A stretch of DNA of 64,000 bases, taken from Euptelea pleiosperma (lineage: Eukaryota > Streptophyta > Magnoliopsida > Ranunculales > Eupteleaceae). Below, piece by piece: positions 57,849 to 64,000 of the stretch (position 1 is its first letter; each line of letters starts with the position of its first letter). The position numbers and the translations under genes are program-made. The stretch covers positions 45,533,893 to 45,597,892 of the forward strand of contig CM068544.1 of NCBI GenBank assembly GCA_035048495.1. The letters are read 5' to 3'. The notes beneath the pieces are model-generated. The model was not told the origin of the DNA. It worked only from the letters and a program-made list of their open reading frames with translations, and ran no database searches.

Positions 57849-60800
57849 TCATAAAGCAGACCTTCTGCTTTGTCTTAGACCTGCTTTCAGATGATTGGTT
57901 TCCTCCTGCAACTTATTATCGCAAATGCAACCGGGGAAAGGATTTGCGTAAAAGTGTTCCTCGAGTCCAGGGGACTCTCCTGATTGTCTTGGATATGGTG
58001 CTCCAAGCCTATTCGCGTGTAAGCTCTTCACCTTCGATGAAAACTCTTCCCATGATATCACACCCTCGTCCATCTGATCGATCAGTCTTACAAAATTTTG
58101 TCTGTAAAACACATACCAAATTATTGATTAAACTTGAGTTTTTAAGTCAAAACTTGTATAAAGAAGATAAATTAGGCAAGATAGATCCATCAATGTGATG
58201 TGATCTTAAAGACTGTTATAAATTTAGTCTGTGCCGGAATCCCTATATGTGCTTGGCTTAGCTGCCATCAATTTGATGCAAACCGTGCAACGGTGACCAT
58301 CTGCCACAAATGCCTATACGTACATGGCTTAGCTGCCATCAATTTGAGGCTAACCGCGCAACGGTGTCCATCTGCCACAAATCCCTATATGTGCACGTCT
58401 TAGCTGCCATCAATTTGATGCAAACCGCGCAACGGTGACCATCTGCCACAAATCCCTTTATGTGCACGGCTTAGTGGCCATCAATTTGATGCAAACCACG
58501 CAACGGTGTCCGTCTGCCACAAATCCCTATATGTGCACGGCTTAGCTGCCATCAATTTGATGCAAACCGCACAACAGTGACCATCTGCCACCAATACCAA
58601 TATATGCATGGCTTAGCGCCATCAATCTGATGCAAACCGACAATAGCGACCATTTGCCATAAACTTATACTCTAATCATCTATAAAGGGCGCTATAAATG
58701 ATTTCCATCTAGTCTATTACAATAGGTACCTGTCAGGGTTGATAGTCTTTCGAAATCCTTCAAACCTCCTATTGCCCCGCACTGCCTTAGCCATGTTCCC
58801 ATCATGGGTGTAAACAAAGACGTCACTCTCAAGTGCCACAATGTAGTCCAATGCAGCAAGCCGATTTTGATACTGCTTGAAAGGCTCTAACTCCTCTTCC
58901 GTTGCGAGAGTAGAGTGAGAGACGACATTTGGGTACTCAGCACGAAGCACGTCGATGCTGTCCCTACCGTAAATCTCCCCTGCGACTATGTAGATGGTTG
59001 TGGTGGAAGGGTACCCCATAGCCTTGATGAATTGGGTTGCCTCTCTAGGAGACATCGGGCATCCCCCTTGGAGTCGTCTCTCTTTGCCATCAATTTCTTT
59101 CTCCTTCCAATACTTGACTCTGTACCTCATAGCATTGAGCTCCTCAGCCTCAGTTGAGGTTAGGTTGTGGCTACACCCGGTGTACGCGAGCATGTCCTTC
59201 TCATATCTGTAATTGAGTTCTGTATTGTTAACAGAATTAAACAATAAATAATAACATAATCTTGCAGACACCATATCTATAGGTAGATACCTTAAATGGA
59301 GAGCCATATACCATGGGTTGTTATTGTTCCTAAGTCTATTAACCAATTTCTTTCCGAGATCTTCGATCTCATTTGTGTATCGGAGGGCCTTATAAATCGC
59401 ACGGCACCGGAGCTTTTGTATTGAACTTGCGAGTCCATTATTAGCAAGTCGGGAATTAATGGGGGTAAACATCATGACCTTATGCCGCTTTAACATCGAA
59501 AGCATCCCCCCTCTGTAATAATCAGCCTGCAAGTGTAATAACCACTTTTACGACGTAAAGCTGTACAGTTTAACCACAGAGAAAGAGTAGAGTACTTTCA
59601 TGTACACAAAGGGTTCTGGTTATATCATGACCTTCGAGAAGGAAACAGGTTCCTTTACAAGGGGCTTAATTGCTGCATAATGAGGCGGCAAGGACTCCAC
59701 AATCTCGATATCATCTTTTAACACTTCTATGAATCTCTTCCAATCAAAAATATCTTTAAAATCACTGCAAAAATCAATAAAATGAAGTCAAATCTAGGCT
59801 CCATATTGTACTTCTCCAATCTACTGAAAACCAAACCAAGAAATCCCTACCTAGGATCTTTCCAATAGGAATCGTGATCTAGAGATGGAAGAACTAGAGT
59901 TGCATTCATGATCTTTGCTACTGCGACCATATTACATATCTACAATTCAATAAAAAAAGGTTAACTCAGCAGGTTAAAACACATTATAAAACTTTTGAAG
60001 GTTAACACTTACTCCTATTCTCATCTGATTCAATCCACCATTAGCATGAATCAGAATGTAACCGTTTGTTTGCGGCTCTCTCCCTAGAAAGATAAAATAT
60101 TTGAGAAAATTTGAAGAATTAAATAAAGGCGGAGAACTGAATACAACACGATAGTGAATCAAGAGCATTCAACATACTTATTTGATTCCTTGATTGTGTG
60201 ATGCATTGATAATAGTTGTCACTATTTGGTTTCGCCCAAATTTCGGGAGTCTGTAGAGCAAGAAAACAAAATAAAAATCGTGACTTTCTTAGTGTTATAA
60301 TCTTAAGCCAACAGAACACCTGAGCTGAGACCCCAACTGTGCCAAGACCATATAAAGAAAATGAAACAGAGTTCATCACAGTAAGTTCAGTTTGTTCTTG
60401 TCAAAGCTTCAATTAACAACCAAACAGAGAGAAATAACAGGACATTAAAAAAAAATCGTACCTATTAACATTGATCAGAGTTGGGATCAAACAAACCCTT
60501 TTGGTTTATGGGGTTTATTGACAAATACAGAAATGAAACGAAATTAACCCATCATTCTGATGAGAACCCAAATCAAAATGAGGTCATAAAAATAAGGAGA
60601 CCCATAAAAAGAGTTGTTCGTACCGGAAACTTCAGCAAGTGTTTCTGCATAACAGTCTTGGTGTTCTTCATCTCCGACACTACCATTTGAGCCATTTTTG
60701 AAACATTCTTAAACGTTGGAAGAATCAAAAGCCCATTCTCTCTCCTATTCTCACTCACCTCCACATGTTTACTCAACAACGGAAGCTTCCTAAACACCAA

Positions 60801-61130
60801 GCAAACCGCTGAGAATATCAGCATCAAAAGAATCCAACGACCCGTGTTCTTCCCTGAGAATCTCAGTGATTGCAACATTCCAATCATCTGTACAACCGAT
60901 CTTTCCGTCCAAAGTATCCAAGATTCTGGCAGACAACTCAGTATCTGGCGAAGCATCGAATTCAGCATTAATTGGTGGTGGTGCTCACCATTGCTACTAT
61001 TGTCTTCTTCGCCTGAGAATTCAGAGAAATTAAATCTCTTAGTTTCTATGAAATCGGCTACTCTTCTTCTCGTCGTGGGTCCTAAGATTCTCGGACTCCT
61101 GTCGCAGGAGTTTGCGCCAACGGTGAACAT
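57849..61130 (-). CDS. O-fucosyltransferase-family protein, copy B
   Basis: Tandem paralogue of 15667-19336. Exons on the minus strand: 61130-60624, 60250-60178, 60083-60013, 59939-59851, 59764-59632, 59526-59291, 59206-58730 and 58101-57849; same phases as copy A, 612 codons. Exons 2-7 are identical in length to copy A. The N-terminal exon is four codons shorter and the C-terminus is changed: AGLRQN-stop in A becomes [15 protein letters not shown] in B. Several family positions differ from [11 protein letters not shown] (A has RTG), ICNMVAVAK (ICDM), DSYWKDP (DSFWTDP), PVSFSK (PISWSK) and [19 protein letters not shown] ([10 protein letters not shown]). The frame is open throughout, so it is not an obvious pseudogene, but substitutions at conserved positions suggest weaker constraint or a changed substrate. 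Intron 1 is 373 bp. Confidence 0.88.
58240..58665. repeat. Minisatellite, 71-bp unit, six copies, last intron of copy B
   Basis: Units begin near 58251, 58321, 58391, 58461, 58532 and 58602 with TGTGCACGGCTTAGCTGCC-type sequence. Same unit as in copy A (five copies). Confidence 0.85.
59207..59290 (-). other. 84-nt stop-free, in-frame intron of O-fucosyltransferase B
   Basis: Same position and length as 16926-17009, starting GTATCTACC and ending AATTACAG. It would encode a 28-residue insert beginning [10 protein letters not shown]. No stop in frame. Confidence 0.8.
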
Positions 61131-62324
61131 GTCCAGCAAAAAGCCAGGAAAAAGGATAATCGCAGAGAGAGTGAAAGAGAAATATAGAGAATTGAAGCTT
61201 GTAAAAAGCCACGCTAATGGCGTCTTAAGAAAACTGTCACTTGTCTTCGCGGGTCTCCCTCTCTTTTGAAATTTGTCAGTGCTTGTGTGAATTTTTTCAG
61301 TCTTTTGAATTTTTGTCTTCGTGTGTGATCTCTGAATTTGTGTGTAGTTTTTGTTTTTGGTGTCCAAAAGAGTCGCCTCTCTCTTCTGCTATTTATTTCG
61401 GAGTTGTAGAGTTCTAGAAGAATTAAAAGACCTAACGTGACGAATTTGTCCCTTGCGCATGATGTCCTTATTTGGAATTTTTGAGATTTTTTTTTTGTTA
61501 AGTTTCTTATATCTGTTTAGATTGAAGCCGTCGCTTTTTAGGTTTCCAATGTAAAGATTTTGGAAAAAAATAGTCGTTGAGCTTGTTTTATATAACTGGA
61601 ATTACAAGGTTAGAAAGCTACATTACTCACTTATTAGAACTTGGCTTGCTTGACCTGTTTAAAGGATAAAAAAAAGGAAAAAAAATTAGTCTGCACACGC
61701 AGTGCAGACTCTAAAGTCTGCAAACGTTGTCTTCACCAGTGGATGCACCTTGAACAACATGTTTTTAAAAATTAAAAAAAATATTCTTTAATAATACTTA
61801 AATGACAGTTTTGAAGGTCACAAGGTGAGAATAAATGTAGTCATCAAAGCAGGACATGACACGTGTCATTGATGCAGTGCGAGTGCGGAACCCATCCGTT
61901 GATGGACCAGCATTCGAGTCACCTGTTTGAATCTGTATGGCAATTATTCAATCTGTCCCATTTTTTTTTGGGATGAACAAACAAACAAGCAAATTGTTAA
62001 TCATAAATAAAGTTCTATAGATTGGCTTTTGTTTGGAGAAGAGGTGCAAGAATTGTCATTGATGTAACAGTATGGATGATTTGGGATCTGTAGCAGAAAA
62101 AGATTTTTGCAACATTTTTACCCAAAAATCATTTCTCGAAAACTTATTCAGGGCAACCATACATAGCCTTGATCTAAAAATTTACTTTGGATCGCGATAA
62201 TAGTAATATTTGGAAATAAAAGTTGTTTCTTTCACGTATTTTTATCTTAGTGTTTGTCGGCGAATTATAAGAATGTGTAGTCATTATTGTGGAATAAAAA
62301 AGTTAACTGTGAGCAATCCCCCCC
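61131..62324 (-). promoter_or_regulatory. 5' flank of O-fucosyltransferase B
   Basis: Homologous to 19337-20714. Retains the CTGCACACGCAGTGCAGACT inverted repeat (about 61691-61710) but not the telomere-like run. No TATA assignment. Confidence 0.45.
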
Positions 62325-62620
62325 TCCCATCCAATGGTTAGAAATCACGAATCAGTAAGATTATTTTTTGTAGGTCCAGCAGGGACGATACATCCACACG
62401 GTCATTGGTCTCTACAAGTGTGCTACGTGGCTCATATTTTGGTACGTCATCTCTCATAACGTCCATCATGAAAGATTCAGCCGTGCTAGCCAACTCTTAA
62501 TCGCAAAAGAGCCCATGCAGTTTGACCACCATTGGATTACCTGGTGGTCCACCAAAGAATGGGCCAAACATCATATGGTCAGTGGTCTTGAAGAGTGAAC
62601 CACGTGGCTCATACTGATCA
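62325..62620. mobile_element. Remnants of two PAL-1 MITEs shared with copy A
   Basis: First, a right arm at 62330-62460 (GTAGGTCCAGCAGGGACGAT, CATCCACACGGTCATTGGTC), matching 20715-21045. Second, a right arm at about 62535-62620 (GGTGGTCCACCAAAGAATGG, GAACCACGTGGCTCATACTG), matching 21650-21925. Confidence 0.6.
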
Positions 62621-63416
62621 TTTTTTGCTCAATGTCTTGAGAAAATGCGGATTCGTACTTTCTCTACGCGTGGAAAGCTGACATCGTCAATCCAGATGGA
62701 CCAATTTTTGGATTGCCCACTTTGATAATTCCCGGTCTACGCCATGCCTTTCACATTTAAACTAAAAAATTAAAAAAGAAAAGAAAAAAAGAAAAATCTT
62801 TATTTTGGGTAGATGCTAGATTGCAATTGGGTTGAAACTTGCCTCATGGAAACAGAGCTTTAGATGATCTTACCATTCTTGGGAGATCTGGCCTGATTCA
62901 CCTCGTTCCTTTTATTTAGATTTTTCAGATTCTTTGTTATCTAGAAGATACTCTAAACAATGTATATATGATATTGTGTTGTGTGAATCACGAGGACCTG
63001 CACAACCAATATATATTGTGTTGCGTGAATCACGAGGACCCCCACAACCTCGTTATCAAAAATAAAATGCAAGAAACAGAATAAATGGGTATGCGAACTA
63101 TGTTTTCATTATTAATTTTGGAATTAACAATGGTGTTTAGAGTTTAAAGATGGTAGTTGCGGAAAGTTATATTAATTTTGGAATTTTCACATCTATAAAT
63201 GTATTGTTGCGAGGAACTACAAAAAAATGGTCCGGACCATAGTTAGCAAATCACGGCAAAAAATTCATCCATTTAAAAATCTTAGTTTATAACGATTTGG
63301 GTTAAAAAAAACAGAAAATTGTGAAAAAAAATAAGAAATTAAATCTATTTGTAAAAAACAATACTTGTTTTCAAAAATTGCAAAAATGAATACACAGCCG
63401 TTTCTATTGGCGTCAA
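62621..63416. other. End of duplicated block and spacer
   Basis: Contains the empty counterparts of the PAL-2 element (about 62660), hAT MITE (about 62977-62996) and SINE (about 63090). An ATATTGTGTTG(T/C)GTGAATCACGAGGACC segment is locally repeated (62971 and 63012). No gene. Confidence 0.6.
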
Positions 63417-63779
63417 TTAGTTGACGCCATAACCTTTGGCGCCAAAATAATGTTTTGCAATAAAACCCGATTTTACCTTCATCGTCTTGGCTCTGTTTGA
63501 AATGGAGTCAAAACTAATTTGGCTCCATTGTAAACGACACCAAAACCATTTTGGCTCCGTTTCAAACGGAATCAAATCTGATTTGGCGCCATTGCAAATG
63601 GAGCCAATAGTAAAAATTGACCTTAAAATGAAATTTTGTTGAATTCCATAATCAATAGCGATTTGTTGTGATAATTCAGTCAATGTGATCTCCAATGGCA
63701 CGAATAATACCCAAGTGTATCCACCGACATATGTATCCATTTGACCTCCAAATTTGCATATAATGACTTTTGCCGCCAT
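63417..63779 (-). pseudogene. Possible N-terminal fragment of a Mutator-like transposase
   Basis: A 120-codon frame beginning MAAKVIICKFGGQMD and continuing VLFVPLEITLTELSQQIAID resembles the PB1-like N-terminal region of plant MULE transposases. After about residue 55 it runs into repeated GGCGCCATTTGCAATGGAGCC-like sequence and loses similarity. The frame ends on a GGCGTCAATTAGTTGACGCC hairpin (63409-63428). It could equally be a chance frame. Confidence 0.3.
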
Positions 63780-64000
63780 TTGAAATTCAAATCAAATACG
63801 CAAGTATGTTGGAAAGTATAGATCAAGAGAGAAATCAAGATAAAAGTTGATTAAATCAATAGAGAGATTGTGAAAGAAATGTGTGATGAGTCTAAATTGA
63901 CACATGCATATAAAAAGATTGTGACCAACGGTCGGCTGTGCGCAATGGTCGAGTAGCCGATTGAATTGGTGTAGATTGAATCTGGTGCTATTTCTATCGG
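63780..64000. other. Window end, nothing recognised
   Basis: Non-coding, AT-rich. Confidence 0.5.

Larger units (their letters stand above)
50373..63225. repeat. Segmental duplication, copy B
   Basis: Counterpart of 11975-27215 in the same orientation. Homology covers 50373-50620, is broken by about 4.2 kb of transposon-rich sequence (50621-54825), and resumes at about 54826 to run through the gene and its 5' flank to about 63225 (ATTGTTGCGAGGAA against ATTGTCGTGAGGAA in A). Confidence 0.88.

Overview
The window is nuclear DNA of a flowering plant. Evidence: GT-AG introns with T-rich tracts, AT-rich intergenic DNA full of short inverted-repeat transposons (MITEs), a tRNA-derived SINE, fragments of non-LTR retrotransposons, and five conserved plant genes whose exons join in phase. 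The species cannot be named from the sequence; the proteins fit a dicot or magnoliid better than a grass, but this is a weak inference.

Layout from left to right. (1) 628-6295, plus strand: last four exons of a SYP81/syntaxin-18-type Qa-SNARE; its first exons lie upstream of the window. (2) 9315-11251, plus: FLN1 (PAP6), a chloroplast pfkB-like subunit of the plastid RNA polymerase complex, two exons. (3) 15667-19336, minus: O-fucosyltransferase-family gene copy A, eight exons. (4) About 19.3-31.5 kb: no host gene, a dense field of palindromic MITEs, hAT-type MITEs and one SINE. (5) 32056-41841, minus: SSUH2-like gene, seven exons, with a 6.2-kb second intron holding a truncated LINE and a MULE-type MITE. 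(6) 42-47.5 kb: LINE/RNase H debris and another MITE field. (7) 47622-48271, plus: RPL35A (eL33), four exons. (8) 50.4-54.8 kb: MITE-rich insertion including a 656-bp palindrome. (9) 57849-61130, minus: O-fucosyltransferase copy B, same eight-exon structure as A. (10) 62-64 kb: MITE remnants and a possible MULE fragment.

The main structural fact is that the two O-fucosyltransferase genes sit in a direct-orientation segmental duplication. About 11975-27215 matches 50373-63225, including flanks, introns and a 71-bp minisatellite, and SSUH2 and RPL35A lie between the copies. Transposons inserted into only one copy have an empty site in the other, so the duplication acts as an internal clock. Both copies have complete reading frames (611 and 612 codons by my splice model), and both keep an 84-nt intron without stops that would stay in frame if retained.

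The genes do not form a pathway: vesicle traffic (SYP81), plastid transcription (FLN1), cell-wall or Golgi glycosylation (two OFUTs), a cysteine-rich protein of unknown role (SSUH2-like) and cytosolic translation (RPL35A). I saw no operon-like or defence-like system. The novelty is in the repeats, the duplication and the stop-free intron. All coordinates come from reading the sequence; no alignment or database search was run.
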